Under the pieces are notes generated by a model. It ran no database searches, was not told the DNA's origin, and saw nothing but the letters and a program-made list of their open reading frames with translations. Position numbers and translations under genes: made by a program. DNA of 64,000 nucleotides from contig CAJJDN010000171.1 of NCBI GenBank assembly GCA_905182985.1, positions 153,321 through 217,320 on the forward strand, in the 5' to 3' direction. Positions 29,519 to 40,454 of this stretch are shown in pieces. Each line of letters begins with the position of its first letter. The stretch's first letter is position 1. Source of the stretch: Paramecium sonneborni. Lineage: Eukaryota; Ciliophora; Oligohymenophorea; Peniculida; Parameciidae.

Positions 29519-29670
29519 GTTAACTAGTTACATGTCTTTTAGCGTAAGATTCACTTTTAATTGGTGCTTCTCTTTTTATGTGATCAGACATTCCTGTTCC
29601 ATGTCTGATATTATCTAGAAAAACCTTATATAGTTGCTTAAGTGAGGGTTTGATAGCATTAATTAAATTA
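29519..29670. promoter_or_regulatory. Bidirectional spacer between phosphodiesterase and SF3A2 genes
   Basis: 152 bp separate two divergent starts. It is less AT-rich than most spacers here and contains a perfect 9-bp inverted repeat (atcagacat ... atgtctgat, loop about 9 nt) near 29583-29609. It presumably holds both promoters; the hairpin may be regulatory or part of an unrecognised short RNA. Confidence 0.4.
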
Positions 29671-30385
29671 ATGGACATGTAAAATCGACCAGGCGGTAGG
29701 ACCGGTTCAGGTCCTATGGCATCAGCAGCAGATGCAAATGTAGAAAGAAGAGAACGTTTAAAATAATTAGCTATGGAAATCATTGACCTTTAAAAAGACC
29801 CTTACTTTATGATTAATCATCTTGGTACTTATGAATGCAAGTATATTTAAAAAATATTCAAATAGATTATGTTTGACACTTCATACAAATGAGGGATCAT
29901 ATTTAGCTCATACTTAAGGAAAGAAACATTAACAAAATCTATTACGTAGAAAAGCTAGAGAAGGTAAAGATCTTAATGCAATGATGCATATGGCAAAATA
30001 AAATCAACCTAAACCTTAAAAACACAAAACTGTCAAAATAGGACGACCAGGATATAAGGTTACACGAACAGTTGAAAATACATCTAAAGTTCTATATTTT
30101 GAACTTTATTATGAAGATATTCAACCTGGATTTATCCCAAAACATAGAGTTATGTCAGCATTTGAACAAAAGATCGAGTAAGCAGATAAGAATTACCAAT
30201 ACTTGATCTTTGCTGGGGAACCTTATGAAAATGTTGGCTTTAAAATACCAAATCAAGAGATAGAAACATAAGTATATTTATTTATAATTATTTTTAAGGA
30301 TGGTAAATTTCAACCTATTTGGGATAAAGATAAAAAAATATATTCATTAAGGGTTTAATTTAGAGAGAAAAAAAATAATAAATGA
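29671..30385 (+). CDS. SF3A2: Splicing factor 3A subunit 2 (SF3a66/Prp11)
   Basis: Starts MDMQNRPGGRTGSGPMASAA, the conserved SF3A2 N-terminus (MDFQ-R-GGKTGSG in other eukaryotes). It continues through ERRERLKQLAMEIIDLQKDP, the matrin-type C2H2 zinc finger (YECKLCLTLHTNEGSYLAHT ... GKKH), the EGKDL helix, and the C-terminal IGRPGYKVTRTVE and LYFELYYEDIQPGFIPKHRV blocks. Introns at 29841-29865 (25 nt, inside the finger) and 30272-30298 (27 nt) give 220 aa, the length of the conserved core. It lacks the proline-rich tail of animal SF3A2. It acts in the U2 snRNP at branch-site recognition. Confidence 0.96.
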
Positions 30386-30794
30386 ATTATAACACATATC
30401 ATTATCATTTTATATTCAATATTATTCATAAATTTGAAAAATTGTCTCAAAAATAGTATATTTATTGTTATTATTGTTATAAAATAATAAATCAAAATAA
30501 TCAATCATCGAATGATAAACATTTAATCAAAAAATAAATCAAAATAATCAATGATTGAATAATAAATATTTAATCAAAAAACACTTATTAGATAAAAGAG
30601 TTCTAATAAATAATTTAGAGTTTACTAAAGAAGAAATCATTAAAGATATTTTTTTATATCTTCTTCCTTAAAGAAACTAATCATTAATAAACTATACGAT
30701 GAAATGTAAAAGTTAAAAGTAAAATTATGTATCAGATTTATTATATAAAAATGTTCGTTATAAAATGATAATAACTTATCTATAAATATAAAAT
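30386..30794. other. Spacer with a tandem repeat
   Basis: About 410 bp between the convergent ends of SF3A2 and the next gene. No gene is seen. It includes two tandem copies of a 47-bp unit, listed separately. Confidence 0.5.
30488..30580. repeat. Two tandem copies of a 47-bp AT-rich unit
   Basis: Copy 1 (30488-30534) and copy 2 (30535-30580) both begin taaatcaaaataatcaat and end tttaatcaaaa, with a handful of differences in between. Each carries a short internal palindromic element around tcaatcat/atgattga. Origin unknown. Confidence 0.75.
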
Positions 30795-32708
30795 TCAATA
30801 TGCTTAATCCTCCTCTCCATTAATAATTCTTTAATATTCATCAAAACAATTTTAATGAAGGATATGATTTTGTTTATTGATATAACAATATCTTGGATTA
30901 GATTCCTCATAAGTAATTAATTCAAGACATAGATAGCAAGTGCAATCGCTATGAATGGAACATTAATTTTATTCTAGATTTAATAAATTACTTTCTATCA
31001 TTCTATTACATTCAGTACACTTTTTTTAAGTAAAAAAGGGAATATCAATTTCTTTTAAATCTTAGAATTTATCTATTTTTGGATTAATGTTTGATACAAT
31101 CATATTTTAACAAAGAGTATCTACTCCTCCAAAACTTTATTCAACACTAGCGGGAATTTCTAAGTTTTTAAATAAAGGAATGCTTTCTGCAACTTCATCC
31201 AAAACTTCCGAAACTAAATTATTTTCTTAGTCATCAAGAATATTTTTCATAATTTAATACACTGATTTAAGTTCCCCTAATTAAATACTATGTACAATAG
31301 GAATAATATATGGCTCATTATTTGTCATTTTACAAAATTAAGATAATTCTTAATAATGAATGTTTATTCTATTTTCATACATCCATCTTCCTAATGCTAC
31401 TGCTTTGAATAATTATTTCAATCTATTAAAAATTGGATAATATTTTGCAATTTTATCATATAATTAAGTAAATTTAGAAGCAAATTAATAATTAGAATTG
31501 TTTATATCTTATATTTCTTTATCTACAAGTTTGTCATTTATTCTTTCCATTTATCTTGTTTAACAAATGACTTTCATATCTTCAATTATGTATTTATTAT
31601 TTTTCTAATGATAGAAACACTATTAAGGAGTTAACCAAAATCTATATGAACCACCTTAGTCTTCATTTTTTCTTTTAATTATCAGAAGTTATAATTCTTT
31701 GAGCTCTTCAGGATAATTGAAAGGAGTTTTTCCATCAGCTTCAACACCTAAAGTCATTAGTTTTAATAAAAAATCACTTTCAAATAAAACTCTAGCAAAA
31801 TCTGTGTTTTATATTATACTTTTTTTAACAATTTTATCTGGATAACATACTTTTTCTTATTCTTAATAAATTTCTTAATCTGGAATAATTATTGGATCTA
31901 ATGAAAATTAAATTCTTTTATGTTTTTCCTATAAATTTTTATCAAGTAAGACTTGTAAAACAGTAGCTAAATCTGATAAAATAATATTTGTTTAATTTCC
32001 TATTAAAAATCGAGCAGATAACTAATTTATTCCTTAAATACGATTTAATAAACTTATATCAACTTTGCAATCAATTCCACCAAGTTATTAATTATCTTAT
32101 GTATTATTAGCTTCCTCTTTTGTTGTAGTTTAAGTTTATTATTAATCTTTTTAATTTTGAGTAACTCCAGCAATGCCATTTAATATTCTATCACTTATAA
32201 AATTATCTGTTAATCTTTCTTTATCAGTTATTATAGTATTTCTATAATGTTTTTTTCTTTCTTCACAGAATCTAGTTTAAAATTCATTTTAATTCATAGA
32301 ATTTAAAGCTGATAATGAATTCTTACCAAAAACACCATCAACTTTTGTATTACATACTTATTATAAGAGTTTAGTAGTTCTGCCAGGTCCTAATTCCATA
32401 ACTGTATCAAAATATAATTGTCCTGTATTAATATCTTCAATCTTATCTACTTTATATTTCACATAATTATGATGATAGAAATCATCAATTTCTTAATCTG
32501 ATAATTTCATTACATCCTTAGCAGGTTCAATCTCATTATCTTTCATACCTTTCTTTCTACAAATCTCTCTATGGTAAGTATCATAAGCTTATTAGCTAAT
32601 TCCTTAATTTCTCTTTCTTTCTCTTTTCTCTTCCTTTTACTAAGATGAATCGCTTTGGTTTTATCTTATCTGGTTTAAAAATTAACAAAACTTTTCATTC
32701 TTCACCAT
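30795..32708 (-). CDS. Fusion: degenerate GH108/PG-binding module + unknown domain + zinc-binding tail
   Basis: Intronless, 637 aa, from MVKNEKFCQFLNQ to TGA 30795-30797. Residues ~35-160 match the second half of GH108 (ZliS-type) lysozymes and their peptidoglycan-binding domain: NQGISQQAYDTY, DDFYHHNYVKYKVDKI, FDTVMELGPGRTTKLLQQ, KVDGVFGKNSLSALNS. The catalytic EGG segment expected before NQGI is missing, replaced by a Q/K-rich leader, so lysozyme activity is unlikely. Residues ~200-530 are an unrecognised globular region (SYRFWLTPQQCFYH). The C-terminus has a Cys/His cluster (CTECNRM ... CTCYLCLEL ... HQNCFDEY) like a LIM or RING zinc module. It lies next to a complete GH108 gene at 33231, suggesting duplication and fusion. 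Confidence 0.75.
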
Positions 32709-33230
32709 TTTCAATTTAATAGAATTATGATTTATAAAATTATGAAAAAATACACTTCAAATTTTTTGAAAATAAATTTGGAAAATATCACAATATACAA
32801 TATATTTTATTAAATATGGAAATATTATAATACAAATCTTTAGATTCAATTAAATTATAAAATTAGTTTGAATAGATTATAATAATATATATGTAATTTT
32901 ATAATTAATTAATTTGCTACACAAATTCTCCTTAAAATTAATATAAATATAAATTCAATAAAAAAAACAATAAAATAATTTATAAATAAGAAGCCATAAT
33001 TTGATATCCTTACTTCTAATAAGCTTCAATGAATTATTTAAATTATAAAACTTATACCTAGTTATTCAAATAACTTTAACATAATATTTTGTTCTACATA
33101 AAAATTAACTTAAAATTTATTAACAAATTTTTGGAGAACAGTTTAAAAATAAAACAATTTTGTAAAATCCTGATAAAAAAATATTAATCTTAATTCAATC
33201 TCTAAATTATTTTGTTTCTTTTTTATCATT
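32709..33230. other. AT-rich spacer, no gene seen
   Basis: 522 bp between the two lysozyme-derived genes. Very AT-rich; all frames are broken by TGA. No extra GH108 fragment was recognised in it. Confidence 0.5.
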
Positions 33231-33770
33231 TCAATTTATGCCTTTTTCTGTTTGTTACCTAATTTTATTTAATCTATTGTTCCATCCTGTTTTAAAAAAT
33301 TAATATTTAGGGTGTTTTTTGTAGTGCTCCTCTCTGTATTGAAGCATTTTTACTTACAAATCTCTTTAATTTAGTGAATTAACTGCAGCTAATGTATTAT
33401 CCCCAAAGTAACCATCAGCTTTTAGATTACATGCTTTTTATAATATTGGAATGGCATATGAAGGACCTAAATTTATGCACGAATCAAAATAAACATAAGA
33501 TGTATTACGGTCCTTTATGAGATTAGCCTTACATCTTGTAAATTAATAATAATAAAAATCTTTGACCTCTTTGTCTGTGAGATCATAGACATCTTTTTCT
33601 ATTGGATTATATTATGGTTTTATTTTCATATTCCTTATTTCTTTAATTTGATCATTATAGGTGTTTTAAGTTATACCTTAATTTGTCTTTCCTCCTAGAT
33701 CATTTTTATCATTAACTTTTCCTCCTTCATGTTCTAAAATATACTTTAAAATTATATCAAAGGGATCCAT
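33231..33770 (-). CDS. GH108 family lysozyme with peptidoglycan-binding domain
   Basis: Intronless, 179 aa, the usual size of bacterial and phage GH108 (ZliS) muramidases. The N-terminal catalytic motif is intact: ILKYILEHEGGKVNDKNDLG then GGKTNQGIT, where the Glu of EGG is the catalytic acid (family knowledge). The second domain shows KDFYYYQFTRCKA, VYFDSCINLGPSYAIPILQK and LKADGYFGDNTLAAVNSLN, the PG_binding_3 pattern, ending in the family-typical FFKTGWNNRLNKI. No signal peptide is obvious. It would cleave peptidoglycan, plausibly for digesting food bacteria or for defence. Absence of introns and bacterial-type architecture point to horizontal transfer, with codons now ciliate-like (internal TAA/TAG). 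Confidence 0.88.
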
Positions 33771-34491
33771 TTACATTGATATTATAATAGAAAAATAATT
33801 AAATCATATTAATATAAAGGGTATATAATTTACATTAAATTTGGATAATAAATTAATAGAATTAGCTAGTTTTATCTAAATTAATTTTTTAATAAAAATA
33901 TAAAATGATAAATAAATAGATGAGATTAATGAAAATATCGTTATATCATTAATTTAGAGATTTGATATTAAATCCATATTTTTAAATTTTAGACATCAAC
34001 TGATAGAATTATGAGTTAATAGTATATGGTGAAGAATTCTTAAATTTGCTTTTAGAAATTTTATTTAAAAACGTGGACGAGTATAGTTATATTATTTTTA
34101 AGCAATTTTATTTAATCATTTTTAACATCAAAAATATGAAAAAATCTATTTTAATATAATAATTACAGAATTATTAATTTATGAATATATTTTTGTTTTT
34201 CTTGGATTAGACAAACTTTTGATAACTATCATAAATTATTTATTGATTTACGATAGTTATTACATAAACTAAAAATTAATTCTCAATAAAAAGTTCATTA
34301 GGAGAATTATAAAATTAAGAAAAAGATTTTATATAATTTAATAAATCTTAAATAGGAAATAATACAACTTCTAAACTAATTAACAATAAGTTAGGATAGG
34401 TCAGTTGGTGACTAGATCAAAAGAATTAGGATTTAATTAATTTAAAGCAACGGAATATAATTTAAAGTTTAATCTTTTAAAGATAAATAAA
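33771..34491. other. Spacer with weak coding traces
   Basis: About 720 bp. A plus-strand frame near 34020-34210 (EEFLNLLLEILFKNVDEYSY...) is open for ~65 codons without a usable ATG; it may be a decayed exon. Near 34217-34251 there is an imperfect hairpin (aactatcataaa ... tttacgatagtt). No gene is called. Confidence 0.4.
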
Positions 34492-36638
34492 TCAAAAACA
34501 TAATTAAAAATTATAGTCAACATTTGTAACTTCTGTTAATTTTTTTAGTGTTTCAGATACTTTAGTTTTCATTTTATCTGGTATAGAATGTTGATCTTTG
34601 CGTGTATCACTTTATTTAGATTACTCTTCTTGTTTAAATACATATAAGGGATTCAATTATTTTTATTCTGTCCATTCAGCAACAAATTGAATCCATTATT
34701 AATCTCCAAATGTTTATCCAAATAGTGCATACATGACCATTTTTAATTCTTAAATATCAGATAATAATTTTTTATTTGAATAAGATTTCAATATCCTTTA
34801 ACATTCTTCATTTGTAGCTTATTCTAATTATTATTATAATTAAACTAACTTTTAATTATAATCTTTAATAATATGATTTCTTTCTGAAGAAATATTTTAA
34901 TTTTTAAAATTGTTTTCAGTAGGTTCTGTAACTTATTAATGTTCTAAATCTTGATGTTCCCATTTAATCACATGAGAAAATTAACTTGGATTAAGAGGAT
35001 CAATTCCTTAAACAAAAACAGGTTTTTTTATTGAAACTTTGCTTTTTTTTAACATAATTTTCACTTGATTTTTAATTTCAGATACATTCATTTATTATCT
35101 TTAAGTAGATATATGTTATCTTGCACTAGTAGCCCTTTATAATAATTATTAATGATTATATTTTTATGATAAAACTCTTGTTTCTTCTATTTCAATTTCT
35201 AATTATGCTGCTAATAATAAATAATTTTTAGATATTTCATCTAAGAATTTTGGGAAATATTCTGTCTTAGCACTTTCATTAATCTTTCTCATATTTTTAA
35301 TAATACTAACTAATCCTTCAGGAACTAGAGAATTGTTTGAATCTTAGAATTATTTTAGAAAGATATCTTTAAGTAGCATTTTACATCTTCTTTTCTTTTA
35401 TCTCATTTCATCAAGTTCTTTTTGTATTTATTATTATTTTTCACTATTTTATTACATTTACTTTCTTAATTGTGTTATTTCTTTAGTCCTCATTTTTATT
35501 TCATTATCTCTTTGATCTCTAATTTTTTGAATTATATCCATTAAATTTCTTTTTTTATTAGGAGGTACATCATTTTATTATTCAGGTATCCATCCTTATC
35601 TTGCTTTTTCTTCTTTTGCAAAAAACTTTCTTCTTAGATCTTAAACTTCTTCATCAAATTAATTTAATTCTTATACTAAGGTATTATTTTCAATTCTCAT
35701 TTAAAATAATACATTTTTATGTTCTTTAATCTAAGTTTAAAATAATTGATAACTTTCCATTAGAGACTTAGCAGATGTAGAATTTTGTTATTATTATGGA
35801 ATTTAAGTAGTTGGAAATGATGTTGGAGGTCGATTAGCATGATATTTAGCTTTTGATAAAACTACATCATAATCAATATATTAAGCAGGATTACTGAAAT
35901 ATTCAGTTAATCCTTTAAAATTATTTAGTGTTCTTTATTTCAAACTATGTGACTGATCTCTAAATACTTAAGTAATTTCATCATCCATACGTTAAATATT
36001 CCAATTAGTTTTATGTTTTCTATTAAAATTCATATCATCTAATTTTTTTGTTACTTTTTAAAGTAAAAGACTATTTAAGATTTATTTATTCATTTCTATT
36101 CTTACTTAATCAAGAGTCTTTAAAACATTTCCTGATTCTTTATTAGGTCTAAGCATTTAAAATTAAACTTAAACATCATCATTATTATCTTCAGTCTTAA
36201 AGTTGGGCAATTCAACTGGCTTCATGATTTGATTAATTATATTTGAATTAATTTAAGGTCCATGATCTAATGTGAATTCATTTTCAATCACTTTATTATT
36301 GTTCTCATTCTATTTTACTTATTCAAATGCATAAGTCTTTTTTTTAGACATTATATTTTCATGCCATTAATCAAGTTATTCAAGAAGAGGATCATTTTGA
36401 TTCTCTAATAGGTAAATTTTTAGAATTACCATTCTTTTTTTAATTTTTTTTATTATCCTCTTGTGCATCTCCTAGATCAACAACATTTCTCATTCTGATT
36501 ATTTTCCTATCTTCATATTATAATTTCATTACCTCTTTAAGCAGGATCTGTTTCTTCAAATTGGTTTTAACTTTTTGCTTTTGTTATACTTTTTTTTGGT
36601 TGGAAGGATGATGCAGTAGATTAAGTTACTTTTTTCAT
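34492..36638 (-). CDS. Coiled-coil protein, possibly ciliary
   Basis: Introns of 22 and 25 nt join a short basic N-terminus (MKKVTQSTASSFQPKKS, through DPLLEQLDQWHENI) to a long helical body, 699 aa in total. From about residue 95 it is mostly coiled coil with polar heptads (KMRTKEITQLRKQMQQ) and a more conserved-looking central block, QGWIPEQQNDVPPNKKRNLM and NNSLVPEGLVSIIKNMRKIN. Such all-helical proteins are common among axonemal and basal-body components, but I do not recognise the specific family. An internal ATG at 36351 is in frame; the upstream exons make the longer start more likely. It diverges from the K+ channel gene 21 bp away. Confidence 0.75.
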
Positions 36639-36659
36639 AATTTAATATTAATATAAATT

Positions 36660-38166
36660 ATGTCTTAAGATGTGGAGATAATAAAAAAGAAGACTCCATC
36701 AATAGGTAAAAGATTTACTGTGAGGAGATAAGGATCAATATTATCTGACTCTAAAAGCACATTTGAAGATAGTAGAATCACATTATTACTACTTGAATAA
36801 TATCGATTAGTGGAGATGGCTAGGTTTTGTGTGATATTTGGAACATTAATCATAGCAATATTGGAAGTAACACTATTATTGGAATTAGTAGTACGAGTGT
36901 TCATTTTCAGATCAATTTGTAAATGAATTTGAAACAGAGACATTAACATTATTATTCATCATATTTTTGATGACCCTTTCTGCAAGTACATGCTTTCCCC
37001 TTGCTATCGTATAGTTGTACTAACTTTAATTTCGTACGAAGTTCTGTTAAGATATAAAAAGAGAGCAATGGTAATCACACCTTAAGCTGGATTGCTTGAC
37101 TCAAATTTAGTTTAGAGTTTGGTGATAGAGATTATATTGATATTACCAACTCCAACTCCTTTCACTTAGATGATTAAAATACATTTTAATCAACGATATA
37201 CTGGTGAGACTAGATTTTACTACTTGAATGAAATATTAACTTATATCTTAACATTCAGAGTTATATTACTTATAAATATTACTCTAAAATTCTCATGCTT
37301 TTACAGTAGTCAAATAGGGAGATTATGGTTGAAATATATATTGTATTTTTAGTCGTGTTTACTCAACGAATTTTGATACTCATTTAGTATTCAAGTTATG
37401 CATGAAATATCTTCCAGGATAGACATTGATGGGTTTGTTCGTGAGTGGGATGGTTCTGTTTGGTTATAGTTTAGAGATAGCTGAGAGAGCACTTTATAGA
37501 GATGAAATAGGAAATAGTATGTATAGTGTAATGACATCTTTATGGGTGACCTTAACAACAATAGCAACAGTTGGATATGGTGAATTTTATCCAACAACTG
37601 ATTTAGGTCGTATATCAATGGCAGTTTGTGTATTTTGGGGTGTTTCATACACATCATTATTTACAGCGATGTTAGATTCAATGTTTGAACGGATGAATGG
37701 CGAAGAAATGGTATGGGCTTTATTAGAAAAGACTAGCGTGACTAATTTAATGAGATATTTAAGTTAGGATTTAATTGTGAGGATTTAGAAGGTTAAAATA
37801 AAGAAAGAAGAGAGTAGCAATATTCTCATGATATAGGATTCAATAAATGCATTAAAATAAATGAAAAGATAATACAGGAATATTGATGGAGAAGATTCTA
37901 TGTCTAAAGCAAAGAGAAAGTTTAAGGATATTAATTTCATGTTTCATGAATACTTTTTATTACTGAAGGAATTTAAACGCTTACAATTAATAAATACAAT
38001 TAATTACCATTATGTGTATGAATCACATATATGTTCTAGTTAGAAATAAAACTCAAATCATCTGTAAACTAATCAAACGGATGATAAATAGAGTAAGGAT
38101 GAGGCATTTTTTGAAAAGTTACAAGAAGAAGAATCTGATTTATAAGTGATGGAGTTTCATGATTGA
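36660..38166 (+). CDS. SK-type (small-conductance, Ca2+-activated) K+ channel
   Basis: Introns of 21 and 25 nt give 486 aa. It has six TM segments in SK order: S1 in ARFCVIFGTLIIAILEVTLL, S2-S3 around YEVLLRYKKRAM and the characteristic LPTPTPFTQMI, S4 (RVILLINITL ... GRLCRVYSTNF), S5, and a pore loop TLTTIATVGYGEFYPTTD with the canonical K+ filter TVGYGE (codons near 37568-37585). A post-S6 calmodulin-binding-type helix follows (LEKTSVTNLMRYLS..., KVKIKKEESS). SK channels open on Ca2+-calmodulin binding and hyperpolarise the membrane; Paramecium has Ca2+-dependent K+ currents that shape swimming. ATG 36660 is the first in frame. It precedes its paralogue by 41 bp. Confidence 0.92.
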
Positions 38167-38207
38167 CTATAATATATATATATTATATATACATATATGA
38201 AATATTA
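38167..38207. other. 41-bp TA-rich spacer between channel paralogues
   Basis: Nearly pure alternating TA sequence between the TGA of the SK channel and the ATG of its paralogue. It must contain both the 3' end of one transcript and the promoter of the next unless they share an mRNA. Confidence 0.5.
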
Positions 38208-39596
38208 ATGAATTAAAAACGATTTCAAGAAAGCAATGTTATACCATAACATTTAACAAACTAAATATCTGAGGGTATTCATGGACTTGGATATGAGAGA
38301 AGTTTCTCATCCCATTCAGAAAATGGATAGTATGAAACTTTAAAGAATGAGGATCATGTTGGTTTTGAAGATGCTAGAGTTACTAAATTATTATTTGAAA
38401 CTCATAGATTGATTGAACATGTTAGATTATAATTCATTATTATCATTACAATGATACTCATAATAGATGTATGATAATTATTATATAGTTTGATGATTAA
38501 TATTTCATATCTGAATTGGAAGATGATACGTTTTTATGGATAGTTTTTGCTTTGAATTCCATTCTATTACTTTTTACTTATCTAACATATCATATCAAAT
38601 TTCATTACTTTAAAGCTACTAAATTAATCCCACTCAATATGGGATTTCATAAAAGCGATTTTTTTTATCCATTTTTGTTAGAATTTTTGACATTTATACC
38701 GATACCTAATGTATTTTCAAAAAGTAAATTCATTTTAAAAAATAGATATTCAGTTTGAATTTACATTATATAGAGTTGAAGGAGTATTTTATTTCACTTT
38801 GAATGACTTACTATTTTTATGGACTTGCTTAAGAGGAATCAATTTAATGTTTATTCTTTTAAGATTAAGTCATTTGTATAATAGTTAAGTTTATAGATTA
38901 TCATTATATTTTGGTTTCAAAGTTAAATGGAGTTTCACATTCAAATCATTAGCAAATGAAGAACCAGTGTTAGTAATATCTACAATATTTACAATACAAG
39001 CATGTTATTTAACATTAGCATTATGGATAGTAGAACGTCCATATATGAGAGATGATAATTCTGATACAATGTAATTGTTAAAACATTCATTTTATGAAAC
39101 AATGTTGGCGTTAATAAGATACTCTTATGAAGAATATGAACCATATACTGTTTATGGTAAAATTGTTTTATCATTTACATAATATTCTGGATTTGCCACA
39201 ACTTCATTATTAATAGCAGCTATAGCGAAACGTTTCTATATGGAAAGCAATCAATACAACTCTTATATCTTACTTGCTAGATTGTAAGCATCACATGAAA
39301 TGCTTGTAATAACATAAGCTATAGGTGAATAATTTTATTATCTTACAAAATATCCAATCAATCCTTTTTCTAATGGAAGAGCAAAATTGTGTTTAGCAAA
39401 TCTTAAGAAGTTCTTTCATAAGAAAAGGAATTATCATAACACTGTGGCAGAATTAACTGAATAATTATTCAATAGAAAATTGAAAGATTTCAAATTACTC
39501 TTATAAGATTATTAAGAGATTTGTAAACTCATTAGAGAGTAATAGAAAGAAACCTACCAATGTTATTCTGATTAATAATAATTATTTTTATTATGA
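38208..39596 (+). CDS. SK-channel paralogue with non-canonical pore
   Basis: Introns of 20 and 22 nt give 448 aa. It parallels the upstream SK channel: FETHRLIEHVRLQFIIIITM matches S1, LLEFLTFIPIPNVFSK occupies the LPTPTPF position, LLRLSHLYNSQVYRLSL the S4 position, and YLTLALWIVERPYM the S5 position. The pore segment, however, reads ETMLALIRYSYEEYEPYTVY where the neighbour has TLTTIATVGYGEFYPTTD, so the TVGYG filter is absent although the frame is intact. The tail is a coiled coil. It may be a modulatory subunit, a channel of other selectivity, or non-conducting. Tandem duplication is inferred from adjacency and shared layout. Confidence 0.82.
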
Positions 39597-40417
39597 TTCT
39601 ATATATTCCCATCCTATTAACAACTATAGTTTAAGCCTCATTCTCTGGTGATCGAGTAAGAAAAACAGAATTTGAGAGTCTCCTCAAAAGTAATTAAGAT
39701 GTAAAGCATAATTCATTGATTTAGTTATTACTCTTAATTATCAAGGATGATGGAATGGTTGCATTATGGAACCAATTATATTAAAAACATGTTGATTCTA
39801 TCTTTATGGGATTTATAGATTGTAGAGAAGCAAATGATTTATGCACTGAATTAGGTATATAAAATACACCTTAATTACTTTATGTTAATAAAACAGAAAA
39901 AGCATTAATCTATTTTGATGGCTAATGGAATTCAGATTCAATTACAGAATGGTTGATTGGAGATCAAATTCATTCCGAAAAAGAATATGAAATCAATATA
40001 CAAGTTGATTAACCAAATATTAATTAAAATATTCAATGGGTGACTGATGTTGGAAATGAGGATCAATTACATAATAGTCAATTGAATGAAAATCATGATT
40101 TAAATGAAATTAATCATCATCATGATCATCATTCAGATAATATAGAAAAAATAAAATATGAAGAATTACAATAATTAATCTTACTTAATGAGTAACTCTC
40201 ATATAAGGCTGATAAATTTAGAAGAGATATAGATTTAATGAAACATTAAACAAATATGCTTAATACTTCATTTATGATTGAATTAAATAGATAAGAAACT
40301 ACTATCAATTTCACGATATATCTCTATTCTTCAGGAATGATAGCATTAATTTGTGTTCTTTTTACTTGGAAGAAAATTAATGTTATTCAAAAGAAATAGT
40401 CAATTCTAGTGTAATGA
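39593..40417 (+). CDS. Thioredoxin-like type I membrane protein
   Basis: Starts MILYIPILLTTIVQASFSGD, a good signal peptide, in a 274-aa intronless frame. The body has a thioredoxin-like stretch FMGFIDCREANDLCTELGIQ NTPQLLYVN, including the cis-Pro position (NTP) seen in PDI-type domains, but no CxxC pair. A His/Asp-rich segment (NHHHDHHSD) and coiled coil follow, and a single TM near the C-terminus (SGMIALICVLFTWKK) ends in a basic tail. It is probably an ER or secretory-pathway membrane protein. Its ATG overlaps the TGA of the upstream channel paralogue (ATGA), unusual for a nuclear gene; an internal start or shared transcript is possible. Confidence 0.72.
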
Positions 40418-40454
40418 TATATTTATATTTTTAATTTATCCAATTAATTCAAAT

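Noticed and set aside
29520..29783. Minus-strand ORF of 87 codons
   Set aside because: Overlaps the conserved start of SF3A2 on the other strand and the divergent promoter; a shadow.
36665..36949. Minus-strand ORF opposite the channel N-terminus
   Set aside because: The plus strand encodes S1 of a clear SK-type channel with consistent splicing.
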